From: Limisphaerales bacterium
GTDB taxonomy: Bacteria; Verrucomicrobiota; Verrucomicrobiia; Limisphaerales; UBA1096
Reading direction: 5' to 3'
Length of the DNA: 64,000 nt
Assembly (NCBI GenBank): GCA_004213515.1
Contig: SHAK01000005.1
Location: 1-64,000, forward strand
The notes under the pieces were generated by a model. The model was not told the DNA's origin. It saw only the letters and a program-made list of their open reading frames with translations, and did no database searches. Shown piece by piece: positions 55,530 to 64,000 of the stretch (its first letter is position 1; each line of letters begins with the position of its first letter). A program made the translations under genes and the position numbers.

Positions 55530-57725
55530 CTACTGTAAAGAGTGATAAATTTCAAGAACCCTCTTTAAATCTATACCCACTGGCTTATTCTGTAGTATCC
55601 ATTCTAAATCTTTTTTAGCACTATCAATCTTACGACTTTGAATAAGCAAAACCGCACGAGTCCAACGATCAAAGGCAGAATCAGGTTGTAGAGCAACCAT
55701 CGGCTCCACATACCTCAACAAATCTGCCGGGGCATCCTTGTTTTGCGCCACCCCCATGAGATTTCGAAGCATTCGCAAAACAATTTCTCGCTTTGTCGAA
55801 ACCGGAAGTTCATCCGCAGGAATACTCCGACCACTATTTTCCTTCACCAACTTTTCAGTCTCTTCGATCGTCAATAATTTACCGCCGTCGAATGGGTCAA
55901 TATACTGTTCCCTTGTTCCTTGTTTTTGTTTTACTAAGAAATGCCCAGGCGCTCCAACCCCGACAATATTTGAGATACCGCATTGCCGTGCCAGTTCCAT
56001 TACTAATATAGAAAGCGTAATCGGTAATCCCTCGCGATCGTCTAGCACCCTGTTCATGTAACTGTTAGCTTGATTATAGTAATCCTGCCGACTGCCATGA
56101 AAACCGTTTTCTTGAAACATGTAGGACAGCATTTTATTCAACTTGGTATCGGAATCATCAACAGGATCAAACTTCTCAGAAACCTCATCCGCCATGAGTT
56201 TTAGTTGTTTTTCGTAATAGTTGATATCAATTGATGGATCGTCAATCTTGGCGATTAACATTGATGCTCTAAATAGATCAACCCCATTATTCTCATTCTC
56301 AAACAATTTCACCAGTTGGTCGCGCATTAGCAACCTGTGAAGTTCTTTTGAGGATTGACGAAGCATCGTCGCCTGCTGTTCTAGTCGCTTTGCTTCAGAA
56401 TCCAAATGGCGCAAAGCCTTCATCGGTGATGCCCCTGCACTGGCGATAGTCGTTTCCTTAAAGCCGCCAGAGCGAGTCGACTCAAGAACCAAAGCTTGGC
56501 CAAGCGTTGTATCAATTGGCTCTGAGTTATCCAGAACCTTTTTATCGAGCTGGAAATTTCTAAAACTAGCAATTGTATTTCGAAACTTGGCTAGCCCAAC
56601 TCTTCCGGCACTTAAAATATTATCGCTAGACTCAAAAATAAGATGCCCATTGACGAAGCAATAAAAACGATCTCCTTCATTTCGAACACGAAGAGTGTTC
56701 CAATCTTTCGGAAGATAATGTCTTGTGATTCGCTGATCAAGTATTGTCCAAGAAAAAACATTCGCGCCATCGAATCGAGTAAGACGCATCTGCCCTCCGC
56801 TTGGATAAAAACCGTAATGCTTGTTTCCCCCATCAGCTGCCCAGACTAAACCGGCTGCTCCGGACTCATCTTGGAGTTTCACTTCAACAGCCAACTCATA
56901 TGGAATATCAGGCAATTTTTGTGTAGAAAGACAAAGAGCGCGACCTCCAAAACTATCCCCGACATTACTAACCCGAATCCCTCCGCCCTTCTTTTTCCAA
57001 TGCCCTCCGAAAACAGTAGTCCACTCCATGGGGTTTAATTGCCCGATTGTCATCCAGCGCTTAATTGGCACAGGGTTAGGTTTCTCAAGTAGTGGCTTAA
57101 GGAGGTTTGAAGGAATTGCAAAACCAAGGTTATTTGTAACCAGCGACTTTAAGGTAATTACTCCGTGAACTCGTCCATATAAATCAAGCATAGGACCACC
57201 GCTGTTTCCTGGCTCAATGGGAAGAGCTACCTGCAGCATTTCGACATTTTCTATGATACGTCTTGCTGAAACAACGCCTTGAACAAAACTAAAATCCAGA
57301 CCATGAGGGGTCCCCATTGCCACTACGGCAGAACCTTGACTCAACTTTGAAGAATCCCCAATTGGCAATGGTGTTAATCCGGTTTTATTAACCCGCAAAA
57401 TTGCTAAATCTAGCGTTCGATCCCATGCATAAACCGATGTCACTTCCAGATCATCACCATTTGCCAATCGAACACGGATCGGTCGACCTTCACCGATGAC
57501 ATGTAGACTCGTAGCAATCAACCCATCTGAAGAAACCACAAATCCAGTTCCAACACCTTCCTCGTTTTCGTCCCGGCCAAACTGGGTAAGCACAACGATT
57601 GAATCCCGAATTTGCTTGGCCAAGCTTTTGGCTTCAAGTGGTTTCTCAGTGGGAAGAACTTGGCTAATAGAACTCGAAAATGAGACTAAAAAGCTAAGTA
57701 CTATGAACACAGTGAATTTGTGCAT
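55530..57725 (-). CDS. Exported HtrA-like protease / LamG-like / SirB1 transglutaminase-like fusion
   Basis: 731 aa with a signal peptide (about 1-22). A trypsin-like (S1C) domain spans about 33-215 with the full triad H75 (SLHVIGEG), D106 (DLAIL) and S175 (EPGNSGGPM); no PDZ follows. A jelly-roll DUF1080/LamG-like domain covers about 235-395. A helical region leads into a SirB1/transglutaminase-like domain (about 485-625; REGLPITLSIL, GVGAPGHFLVK, YIDPFDGG), and a TPR-like end (about 650-730). Typical SirB1 has these last two parts alone. An envelope protease is likely; the role of the rest is unknown. G+C is higher than to the left. Confidence 0.85.
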   Translation of the reverse strand: MHKFTVFIVLSFLVSFSSSISQVLPTEKPLEAKSLAKQIRDSIVVLTQFGRDENEEGVGTGFVVSSDGLIATSLHVIGEGRPIRVRLANGDDLEVTSVYAWDRTLDLAILRVNKTGLTPLPIGDSSKLSQGSAVVAMGTPHGLDFSFVQGVVSARRIIENVEMLQVALPIEPGNSGGPMLDLYGRVHGVITLKSLVTNNLGFAIPSNLLKPLLEKPNPVPIKRWMTIGQLNPMEWTTVFGGHWKKKGGGIRVSNVGDSFGGRALCLSTQKLPDIPYELAVEVKLQDESGAAGLVWAADGGNKHYGFYPSGGQMRLTRFDGANVFSWTILDQRITRHYLPKDWNTLRVRNEGDRFYCFVNGHLIFESSDNILSAGRVGLAKFRNTIASFRNFQLDKKVLDNSEPIDTTLGQALVLESTRSGGFKETTIASAGASPMKALRHLDSEAKRLEQQATMLRQSSKELHRLLMRDQLVKLFENENNGVDLFRASMLIAKIDDPSIDINYYEKQLKLMADEVSEKFDPVDDSDTKLNKMLSYMFQENGFHGSRQDYYNQANSYMNRVLDDREGLPITLSILVMELARQCGISNIVGVGAPGHFLVKQKQGTREQYIDPFDGGKLLTIEETEKLVKENSGRSIPADELPVSTKREIVLRMLRNLMGVAQNKDAPADLLRYVEPMVALQPDSAFDRWTRAVLLIQSRKIDSAKKDLEWILQNKPVGIDLKRVLEIYHSLQ

Positions 57726-57823
57726 GCAAAAACATAGCTAAAGGGAACTAGTACCGCACGGCTTTTCCTCGTCTCGACAGCAGAAGCTGACTTAGGTAAA
57801 ACTCTTGATGTCAAAATCGAATA

Positions 57824-59533
57824 ATGGAACAAACATACATCTCTTTGATCCGCCGTATCCTACCTGTTTTTCTTGGATTGGCGCTTTTTTCTTCAGCTTT
57901 CCCTTCTAATCGCCCAAATATCATCATCGCCATGGCTGACGACATGGGCTGGAGTGATATAGGATGCTACGGAGGCGAAATTAATACTCCAAACCTCGAT
58001 AAACTCGCATCGAATGGAATTCGATTTTCTCAGTTTTATAACACTGGCCGATGCTGCCCAACGCGCGCAACACTTCTTACTGGTACATATGCCCATCAAG
58101 CCGGAATCGGACACATGATGGGGAATCGCAATTTACCTGGCTACAAGGGTGACTTGAACAAAAATGTACGAACAATTGCTGAGGTTCTTAAAAGCTCTGG
58201 ATACGCAACATATATGTCTGGCAAATGGCACGTTACACCTCACATTAAGCCGGAAGGACCTAAATATAATTGGCCAAGGCAACGTGGCTTCGACCGGTTC
58301 TACGGAACCATTCATGGAGCAGGAAGTTTCTTTGACCCAAATTCACTAACTCGTGAAAACACTCAAATCTCCCCTATCACAGACAAAAGCTACCAACCTA
58401 AAAACGGGCCATACTATTATACTGACGCAATAAACGACCACGCTTCCCGATACATTCGAGAGCATAAAGACAGAGAACAACCTTTTTTCATTTACGTCGC
58501 TCACACTGCCCCACATTGGCCTATGCACGCTCTTCCTGAGGATATCGCTAAGTATAAGGGCAAATACGATAAAGGATGGGATTCAATACGCGATGCTCGT
58601 TACAAGCGACAACTTAAGATGGGCCTGATCGAGCCTAAATGGAAAATATCCCCAAGAGATCGGAAAGCTTCCAGTTGGAAAGATGCAAAAAACAAAGAAT
58701 GGGAAATTGCTCTAATGGAAGTTTACGCAGCAATGGTCGACAGGATGGATCAAGGAATTGGGAACATTGTTAAAGCGCTCGAAGAAACCGGCCAACTTGA
58801 AAACACTTTAATTCTTTTTCTTGCTGACAATGGGGGTTGCGCCGAAAACATGGGACGTCAGAAGGAATTACGATATAAGGATACCAATCCTGAGGAAATT
58901 ATTCCGATGGCCAAAGGTGACCTACAAACAGAGATGATCCCTAAACGAACAAGAGACGGCCGCGTCGTCCGCCAAGGAACCTCAGTTATGCCGGGAGACG
59001 ATACATATCACGGCTACGGGTTGGCTTGGGCGAACGCCAGCAATACACCTTTTCGTGAATACAAACACTGGGTACACGAAGGCGGAATTAGTTCCCCTCT
59101 CATTGCTCACTGGCCTAAAGGAATCAACAAAAAAAGAAATGGAAAACTTGAGAACCAACCCGGCCACCTCATTGACCTGATGGCAACCTGCGTCGACTTA
59201 GCGAAATCTAAGTACCCAAAAAAAGTCGATAATGTACAAATCGTTCCACTACAAGGTGTTTCACTCGTTCGCGCTTTCAACGGCAAGAAACTTCACCGCA
59301 AAAAACCTATCTACTGGGAACACGAGGGAAACCGTGCAATGCGAGATGGAAAGTGGAAATTGGTTGCAAAGGGATCAACAGGCCCCTGGGAACTTTACAA
59401 CATTAAAGATGACCGCACTGAACTAAATAATCTTTCAGAAAAAAACCCAAAGCGCCTAAAACGCATGGCCAAAGACTGGGAGGCATGGGCATTATCATCA
59501 CTTGCAAAGCCTTGGCCATGGAAGAAAAATTAA
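57824..59533 (+). CDS. Exported arylsulfatase
   Basis: 569 aa with a signal peptide (about 1-28, ending SSAFPS). Metal ligands are in MADDMGWSDIGCYGGE. The sulfatase motif is C-C-P-T-R followed by ATLLTGTYAHQ, with the second Cys of CC at the x position, so the first would become formylglycine. LADNGG gives the further metal ligands. The C-terminus (WELYNIKDDRTELNNLSEKNP) is typical of arylsulfatase A-like enzymes. It cleaves sulfate esters outside the cytoplasm. Divergent from the protease fusion. Confidence 0.92.
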   Translation: MEQTYISLIRRILPVFLGLALFSSAFPSNRPNIIIAMADDMGWSDIGCYGGEINTPNLDKLASNGIRFSQFYNTGRCCPTRATLLTGTYAHQAGIGHMMGNRNLPGYKGDLNKNVRTIAEVLKSSGYATYMSGKWHVTPHIKPEGPKYNWPRQRGFDRFYGTIHGAGSFFDPNSLTRENTQISPITDKSYQPKNGPYYYTDAINDHASRYIREHKDREQPFFIYVAHTAPHWPMHALPEDIAKYKGKYDKGWDSIRDARYKRQLKMGLIEPKWKISPRDRKASSWKDAKNKEWEIALMEVYAAMVDRMDQGIGNIVKALEETGQLENTLILFLADNGGCAENMGRQKELRYKDTNPEEIIPMAKGDLQTEMIPKRTRDGRVVRQGTSVMPGDDTYHGYGLAWANASNTPFREYKHWVHEGGISSPLIAHWPKGINKKRNGKLENQPGHLIDLMATCVDLAKSKYPKKVDNVQIVPLQGVSLVRAFNGKKLHRKKPIYWEHEGNRAMRDGKWKLVAKGSTGPWELYNIKDDRTELNNLSEKNPKRLKRMAKDWEAWALSSLAKPWPWKKN

Positions 59534-59565
59534 AAAAGAACGCCTGCATACAAATCTTGCAAGCG
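59531..59565 (-). terminator. Terminator of the 59567-60700 gene
   Basis: On the minus strand an 8-base stem CGCTTGCA/TGCAGGCG (one G-U pair; plus-strand 59541-59548 with 59558-59565) and a 9-base loop are followed by TTCTTTTTTAATTTTT. It starts right after the minus-strand stop at 59567 and overlaps the convergent sulfatase stop. Confidence 0.75.
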
Positions 59566-59566
59566 C

Positions 59567-60700
59567 TTAAACCTTAACCCAACGACGTGTATTTGCTGAC
59601 TTCTCTACCGACTCGAGAACCTGTTGATTTTTTAAACCGTCCTCAAATGTTGGCTGTACAGATTTCCCCTCAGCCACAGCGTTTATGAAGTCAGCTATAG
59701 TGTGAACAAAGGTATGCTCATACCCAATAATGTGACCGGGAGGCCACCATTGACCAACATATGGGTGGACTCCATTCTGCTGGGTAACAATTATATCTGA
59801 AAAACCTTGCCGATCCAAAGGAACCGAATTATCGAAATATTTCAATCGGTTCATGTCTTCGAGATTAAACTCGAGCGAGCCTTTAGCGCCGTTAATCTCG
59901 ATGTGAATATGATTTTTGCGGCCGGTAGCGAAACGCGTCGCTTCAAGATTAGCCAAAGCTCCATTTTTAAATCGACCGATAAACTGAGCGGCATCATCTA
60001 CAGAAACGCGACCCATTTTTTTTGGGTTATCCGGGAGTGGGCGCTGTTTAATAAAGGTATGCATCTGCCCACTAACTTCATCAAATTCGCCAACTAGAAA
60101 ACGGGCCAGATCAATTATGTGAGCATTGATATCACCATGAGCCCCACTACCTGCATATTGCTTTTGCATTCGCCAAAGGCGCGGTGCCTTTGGATCCACA
60201 AGCCAACTTTGCGAGTAGCGCGCATGATAGTGACGTATCTCACCAAGAACACCTTCTTTAATCATTTTCTTAGCTTGGGCAATTGCAGGGATGCGACGAT
60301 AATTATGGCAGATCATGTGTGTGACCTTAGATTTTTTTACAGCCTGCAACATCTGACGACATTGCTTCACGTTCATGGCCAATGGTTTTTCACAGAGGAT
60401 GTGTTTACCTGCCTTAGCCGCTGCGATTGCTATTTCTGCATGAGAATCATTAGGAGTATTGATATCTATAATATCTATTTCCGGATTGGCGACAACCTTT
60501 CGCCAATCGGTTTCCATATGATCCCATCCGTATTGTTTACGAGACTTCTCAACAGCAGTCGAGTTTCGACCACAAATCGTATGCATACAAATATCTCGCT
60601 TAAGATCAAAAAAACGGGATGCCTGACGCCACCCATTACTATGGGCCTTACCCATAAAAAGATAACCGATAAGGCCAACATTTAATTTCTTTTTTGCCAC
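59567..60700 (-). CDS. Gfo/Idh/MocA family oxidoreductase
   Basis: 377 aa, cytoplasmic (no signal). The Rossmann motif is VGLIGYLFMGKAHSNGW, followed by DINTPNDSHAEIAIAAAKAGKHILCEKPLAM with the conserved EKP. The substrate domain has a HYHARYSQSWLVDP stretch and GSGAHGDINAHIIDLARFLVGE, where Asp/His are usual catalytic residues. A C-terminal FEDGLKNQQVLESVEKSANTRRWV is typical. It oxidises a sugar or inositol with NAD(P). First of three consecutive Gfo/Idh/MocA genes on this strand (59567, 60751, 61841). Confidence 0.9.
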   Translation of the reverse strand: MAKKKLNVGLIGYLFMGKAHSNGWRQASRFFDLKRDICMHTICGRNSTAVEKSRKQYGWDHMETDWRKVVANPEIDIIDINTPNDSHAEIAIAAAKAGKHILCEKPLAMNVKQCRQMLQAVKKSKVTHMICHNYRRIPAIAQAKKMIKEGVLGEIRHYHARYSQSWLVDPKAPRLWRMQKQYAGSGAHGDINAHIIDLARFLVGEFDEVSGQMHTFIKQRPLPDNPKKMGRVSVDDAAQFIGRFKNGALANLEATRFATGRKNHIHIEINGAKGSLEFNLEDMNRLKYFDNSVPLDRQGFSDIIVTQQNGVHPYVGQWWPPGHIIGYEHTFVHTIADFINAVAEGKSVQPTFEDGLKNQQVLESVEKSANTRRWVKV

Positions 60701-60750
60701 AATAAATTAAGAAAGACTAAAAAACTGTAAATTAATAGAAAAGGAAAACA

Positions 60751-61836
60751 TTAGGAAATAACCACCGGACGGCCTGAAGATGCCGATTCATAAGTAGCAT
60801 CAATGATTTTCATTAGCTTCAAAGCTTGATCAGGAGTATTTAAAGGCTTCTCATCTCCTTCAATAGTAAGCACAAAATTTTGAGCAGCTCTAATCCTACC
60901 CATGTCTTCATTAGGCTCAGTAATTATTGAACGATTAACTGAACGCCCGTTCTCTTGAACATATAATTCACAATCATCAATTGAAGTCTCATCCAGTCCA
61001 TCAACATTAAAAAGGCGACGAATCATTCCACCAGCTTTTTGACCCTGAAAAGTAACAGACACCTCTTCTCTTTTATTCATCTCAGCCCAAGAAACTTGGT
61101 AAGAGAGTACTTGCCCAGTAGTAAAACGAATAAAACCGTGAGCTGCACTTTCCACATCTGTAACACCATCTGCTACATCTGGAATACCCCAAGGACCTTT
61201 AAATGATTTATTTTCAATAAAGTCATTAAATGTTTGAGCGAGGACATGTTGAGGATCAGGATAACCCATATAGAAAAGAGCCAAATCAAGCATATGAAGC
61301 AAATCAATAACTGGACCACCTCCTGAAAGCTTCTTGTTGGTAAACCACCCACCGAAACCTGGAATACCTGTCCTACGAATCCATTTGGCTTGAGCGGAAT
61401 TAATCATTCCAACATCACCAGAATTAATATAATCCATCAAAGCATAAGACTCTGGCCGAGCACGATTATTAAAGTCAAACATTAGCACCTTACTTTGATT
61501 CTCTGCTACATCTTTCATTTCAGCTACTTCAGCAGCATTAAGAGCTGGAGGTTTTTCACAGAACACATGTTTACCAGCCTGAAGTAATTGGATTGCCAAA
61601 GGCTTATGAAAACGATTTGGAGTAATCACACTTACAGCATCTAATTCCGGTAACTTTTGAAGCATATCAGAAACGTCGCTAAAGACATTTTCGACATTGA
61701 GACCAGCTGCCGCATTGCCTGCAGCTACTTCATTAACGTCACATATAGCAACAATATCAGCACCCGCCGCACGAAATCCTGCAGCGTGATACTGCAACAT
61801 TCCGCCTGCTCCAATAATTCCTACTTTGGTAGACAT
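60751..61836 (-). CDS. Gfo/Idh/MocA family oxidoreductase
   Basis: 361 aa, cytoplasmic. The Rossmann motif is VGIIGAGGMLQYHAAGF, then VITPNRFHKPLAIQLLQAGKHVFCEKPPALN with EKP. The substrate domain has the GPVIDLLHMLDLALFYMGY block. The gene begins 4 bases after the stop of the 61841 gene, so those two are co-translated. Not a near-duplicate of the neighbours; the three differ throughout, suggesting different steps of one sugar route. Confidence 0.9.
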   Translation of the reverse strand: MSTKVGIIGAGGMLQYHAAGFRAAGADIVAICDVNEVAAGNAAAGLNVENVFSDVSDMLQKLPELDAVSVITPNRFHKPLAIQLLQAGKHVFCEKPPALNAAEVAEMKDVAENQSKVLMFDFNNRARPESYALMDYINSGDVGMINSAQAKWIRRTGIPGFGGWFTNKKLSGGGPVIDLLHMLDLALFYMGYPDPQHVLAQTFNDFIENKSFKGPWGIPDVADGVTDVESAAHGFIRFTTGQVLSYQVSWAEMNKREEVSVTFQGQKAGGMIRRLFNVDGLDETSIDDCELYVQENGRSVNRSIITEPNEDMGRIRAAQNFVLTIEGDEKPLNTPDQALKLMKIIDATYESASSGRPVVIS

Positions 61837-61840
61837 AATT

Positions 61841-63001
61841 TTATATACGAGGGAATTTTACCCATTTCTCTTTTGACTTAGAACTTTTTACCACTGTTTC
61901 AATAAACGCCATTCCAATAATGCCGTCTCTGATATCTGGAAAATCATATCCTTTCTTTCGAGGAAACTTTCCTGCCACCTCATCCCTTATAGCCTCAGCT
62001 GCAGCATTATAAACATTAGCAAATGCTTCAATAAAACCTTCTGGGTGCCCAAAAGGAATACGAGTATTAGCAGCAGCGGCACCGCCTATATAAGAATTTC
62101 CGCGACGATAAATCTGCCGAGGGGCACGCGCATCCTTCACAATTAATTCGTTAGGATGTTCCTGATACCATTCAAGAGACTTCTTTGTCCCATATACTCT
62201 GATATTCAAATTATTCTCATCACCGTTTGAGACCTGAGATGCATAAATAATACCACGCGCACCACCTTTAAATTTTACGAGTAAATTGCCATCATCATCT
62301 AGCACTCTGCCGGGAATATTCACACTAAGATCGGCACAAAGACTTTCAATTTCTAAACCAGTGATATAATGGACCAAATTTTCGGCATGCGTGCCAATAT
62401 CACCCATGCAATTAGAAATACCTGAAACTTTTGGATTTGCACGCCAGTTAGCAATTGATTTGTCCTCACCTGTAAGGGAAGTGATCGCATAACCTTGAGG
62501 GTACTCACAAACAATCTTTATAATTTTCCCAAGGTCACCTTTACTTACCATTTCTTTAGCAAGCTTAACCATCGGGTATCCGGTATAATTATGAGTTAAT
62601 GCAAAAACCTTTTTTGATTTCTTAATTATTTTTCGCAACTCTTTAGCCTCTGCTAAATCATATGTAACTGGCTTATCACAAATCACATTAAACCCAGCCT
62701 GAAGAAAGGTCTTGGCAACATCAAAATGAAGATAGTTCTGAACTACGATGCTAACAAAATCTATCCTCTCCTCAGCCGGCAAAGCAGCTTCAGAAACAGC
62801 CATCTCCTGATAACTCTTATAAACACGAGAAGGATCAAGATGGAAATCTTTACCAGATTGCTTAGATTTTTTTGCATCTGAAGAAAATGCCCCCGCCACT
62901 AATTCGATCTGCCCGTCTAAATTGGCAGCATTACGATGCACGGATCCAATAAAGGCACCTCGGCCTCCACCTACCATTCCAAAACGAAGTTTTCTTTTCA
63001 T
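61841..63001 (-). CDS. Gfo/Idh/MocA family oxidoreductase
   Basis: 386 aa, cytoplasmic. The Rossmann motif is GMVGGGRGAFIGSVHR, and the catalytic-type segment is DKPVTYD in place of EKP. The substrate domain shows NCMGDIGTHAENLVHYITGLE and a PFGHPEGFIEAFANVY segment found in the Gfo/Idh/MocA subgroup beside sugar phosphate isomerases. It is the upstream gene of the pair with 60751. Divergent from lpxD; the 148-base gap between them holds no gene. Confidence 0.9.
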   Translation of the reverse strand: MKRKLRFGMVGGGRGAFIGSVHRNAANLDGQIELVAGAFSSDAKKSKQSGKDFHLDPSRVYKSYQEMAVSEAALPAEERIDFVSIVVQNYLHFDVAKTFLQAGFNVICDKPVTYDLAEAKELRKIIKKSKKVFALTHNYTGYPMVKLAKEMVSKGDLGKIIKIVCEYPQGYAITSLTGEDKSIANWRANPKVSGISNCMGDIGTHAENLVHYITGLEIESLCADLSVNIPGRVLDDDGNLLVKFKGGARGIIYASQVSNGDENNLNIRVYGTKKSLEWYQEHPNELIVKDARAPRQIYRRGNSYIGGAAAANTRIPFGHPEGFIEAFANVYNAAAEAIRDEVAGKFPRKKGYDFPDIRDGIIGMAFIETVVKSSKSKEKWVKFPRI

Positions 63002-63149
63002 TACTTAAAAAAAATACCAAATTCTAACTGTAAATCAGGAAAGTTGATTGCCTAAAAATGAAGCGGGTTTATAGTGGCCTGCGAGTAACAAGTCAACGCG
63101 TGACTTACCAGCAGAAAAAGGATCTGGGTTCATCAAATCCCTATAATTT

Positions 63150-64000
63150 ATGAGTTTCACCGCCGGCGAAATAGCCAAAAAAGTTAATGGGGAAGTTATA
63201 GGTAACAAGGCAATTACTATTACAGGTTTTTCAAAGGCCGATTTGGCAAGTTGCGGGGACTTAACTTTTGCTGAAAACGAATACTTTTTTTCTCTTGCAG
63301 ACAAAAGCCAAGCAAGTGCCATTCTGGCTCAATCTGGATTTCATTCAAATAACAAAACAGTAATACAAGTTAAAGATGCTCGAATTGCTTTCGCTCGAGT
63401 CCTTCCACTATTTTTCAACGAGAAACCTTTCACACCTGGCATTCACCCTTCAGCAATTATTGCAGATTCCGCCGAAATTTCTGACTCAGCTTTTGTTGGT
63501 GCAAATTGCATTATTGATGAAGGATCAAAAATTGGAAACAAATCTTTCATCCAAGCAAATTGTAACATTGGCAAAAACACAATTGTCGGAAATGAAGTGA
63601 GACTTTTCCCAAATGTAAGTATTTATTCTGCATGTCATATTCATAACAATGTTAGAATTCACTCTGGCACTGTGATTGGATCAGATGGATTCGGATATGT
63701 TTTCGACAAAGATCATCATCGGAAAATACTTCAGATTGGCGGAGTTATTATAGAAGACGATGTAGAGATAGGTGCAAATTGTACAATTGATCGCGGAGCA
63801 CTGGAAGATACAGTTATTGGACGCGGAAGCAAAATTGATAACCTTGTTCAGATAGGACATAATGTAATCATAGGCGAGCACTGCATAATTGTTGCTCAAA
63901 ATGCAATTGGAGGAAGTAGTCATATTGGATCATTCTCAGTACTAGCTGGGCAAGTAGGAGTTGCTGGACATTTAAAAATCGGACCAAAAAGTATTGTTGC
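63150..64000 (+). CDS. lpxD: UDP-3-O-acylglucosamine N-acyltransferase, partial (runs off the window)
   Basis: This gene is missing from the ORF track because it has no stop inside the window. It opens at ATG 63150, after an in-frame TAA at 63144, and 283 codons are visible. The N-terminal domain is typical of LpxD ([31 protein letters not shown]). A left-handed beta-helix of hexapeptide repeats follows, with [13 protein letters not shown] and the catalytic His237 in VQIGHNV. It adds the second acyl chain in lipid A synthesis, so the cell has an outer membrane with LPS. About 60 residues are missing at the 3' end. Confidence 0.95.
   Translation, partial: MSFTAGEIAKKVNGEVIGNKAITITGFSKADLASCGDLTFAENEYFFSLADKSQASAILAQSGFHSNNKTVIQVKDARIAFARVLPLFFNEKPFTPGIHPSAIIADSAEISDSAFVGANCIIDEGSKIGNKSFIQANCNIGKNTIVGNEVRLFPNVSIYSACHIHNNVRIHSGTVIGSDGFGYVFDKDHHRKILQIGGVIIEDDVEIGANCTIDRGALEDTVIGRGSKIDNLVQIGHNVIIGEHCIIVAQNAIGGSSHIGSFSVLAGQVGVAGHLKIGPKSIV

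Noticed and set aside
60119-60685. 188-aa plus-strand ORF in the 59567-60700 oxidoreductase
   Set aside because: Antisense to a well-conserved Gfo/Idh/MocA gene; the Cys/His/Ile-rich translation matches no family.
63035-63322. 95-aa minus-strand ORF near the right end
   Set aside because: It is antisense to the first 57 codons of lpxD, which has a clear frame.
1-64000. CRISPR arrays, tRNA/rRNA genes, insertion sequences, prophage or att sites
   Set aside because: Looked for spaced repeats, TTCGANTC-type tRNA arms in intergenic DNA, transposase or integrase signatures and long terminal repeats; none was found by reading. A tRNAscan or repeat search would settle it.

Overview
The window looks like chromosomal DNA of a low-GC (high-30s percent by eye) Gram-negative bacterium of the PVC group, most likely Verrucomicrobiota. 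No 16S rRNA or other phylogenetic marker was tested, so this is inference. The reasons are: tandem pseudopilin-like proteins with the [10 protein letters not shown]-type N-terminus and H-X9-DG C-terminal motif; exported arylsulfatases; DUF1080 (3-keto-disaccharide hydrolase) proteins; PQQ-like, FG-GAP/ASPIC and WD40 proteins, one with a planctomycete-type cytochrome c domain; many Gfo/Idh/MocA oxidoreductases, two with twin-arginine signals; a Hanks kinase with DWG in place of DFG; and lpxD, which implies lipid A. I saw no tRNA, rRNA, CRISPR array, insertion sequence or prophage gene. Coding density is very high and no gene-free stretch exceeds 300 bases.

Layout. 1-3.1 kb: array of four pseudopilin-like genes (one cut by the window edge, one shortened) with an uncharacterised membrane-anchored protein between them. 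3.2-9.9 kb: sulfatase, SDR dehydrogenase, RraA-like aldolase, lipoate ligase-like protein, a ParA without ParB, exported PQQ-like propeller and FKBP isomerase. 9.9-17.4 kb (minus strand): pyruvate kinase, two-domain DUF1080 protein, giant FG-GAP/ASPIC protein, EamA transporter. 17.7-26.2 kb: second PQQ-like protein, pyrE, iron alcohol dehydrogenase, a membrane protein coupled to a fucose-isomerase-like protein, an epimerase, fabI and hisC. 26.2-34.6 kb: two exported sugar-related proteins (DUF6807-like and DUF4432-like), rsmI, M48 peptidase plus LemA, a GH32/43-like propeller and a TIM-barrel isomerase. 34.7-43.4 kb: Bax-inhibitor-1 protein, nadA, frr, two exported Gfo/Idh/MocA proteins and a 1081-aa heme c/WD40/coiled-coil protein.

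43.7-53.9 kb is one tightly coupled plus-strand operon: a type II secretion pseudopilus and assembly platform (gspG-H-I-J-K-L-M, with an apparent GspC/PilP-like domain fused to GspM), continuing by short overlaps into an M20 peptidase, a GT4 glycosyltransferase and a polysaccharide flippase. gspC as a separate gene, gspD, gspE and gspF are not present here. 53.9-55.5 kb holds a Ser/Thr kinase and a small DEDD exonuclease. 55.5-60.7 kb is visibly richer in G+C than its left flank and holds a protease/transglutaminase-like fusion, a second arylsulfatase and a Gfo/Idh/MocA enzyme; two more Gfo/Idh/MocA genes follow, then divergent lpxD running off the window end.

How the genes fit together: many products are exported and deal with sulfated or oxidised sugars (sulfatases, DUF1080, mutarotase-like proteins, Gfo/Idh/MocA, TIM-barrel isomerase, fucose-isomerase-like). 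This suits an organism scavenging complex algal or detrital polysaccharide through keto-sugar chemistry, with the T2SS-like operon as a candidate export route. The most unusual items are the GspM-GspC-like fusion operon, the HtrA-like/LamG-like/SirB1-like fusion protein and the heme c/double-propeller/coiled-coil protein. None amounts to a clearly new defence or mobile system.
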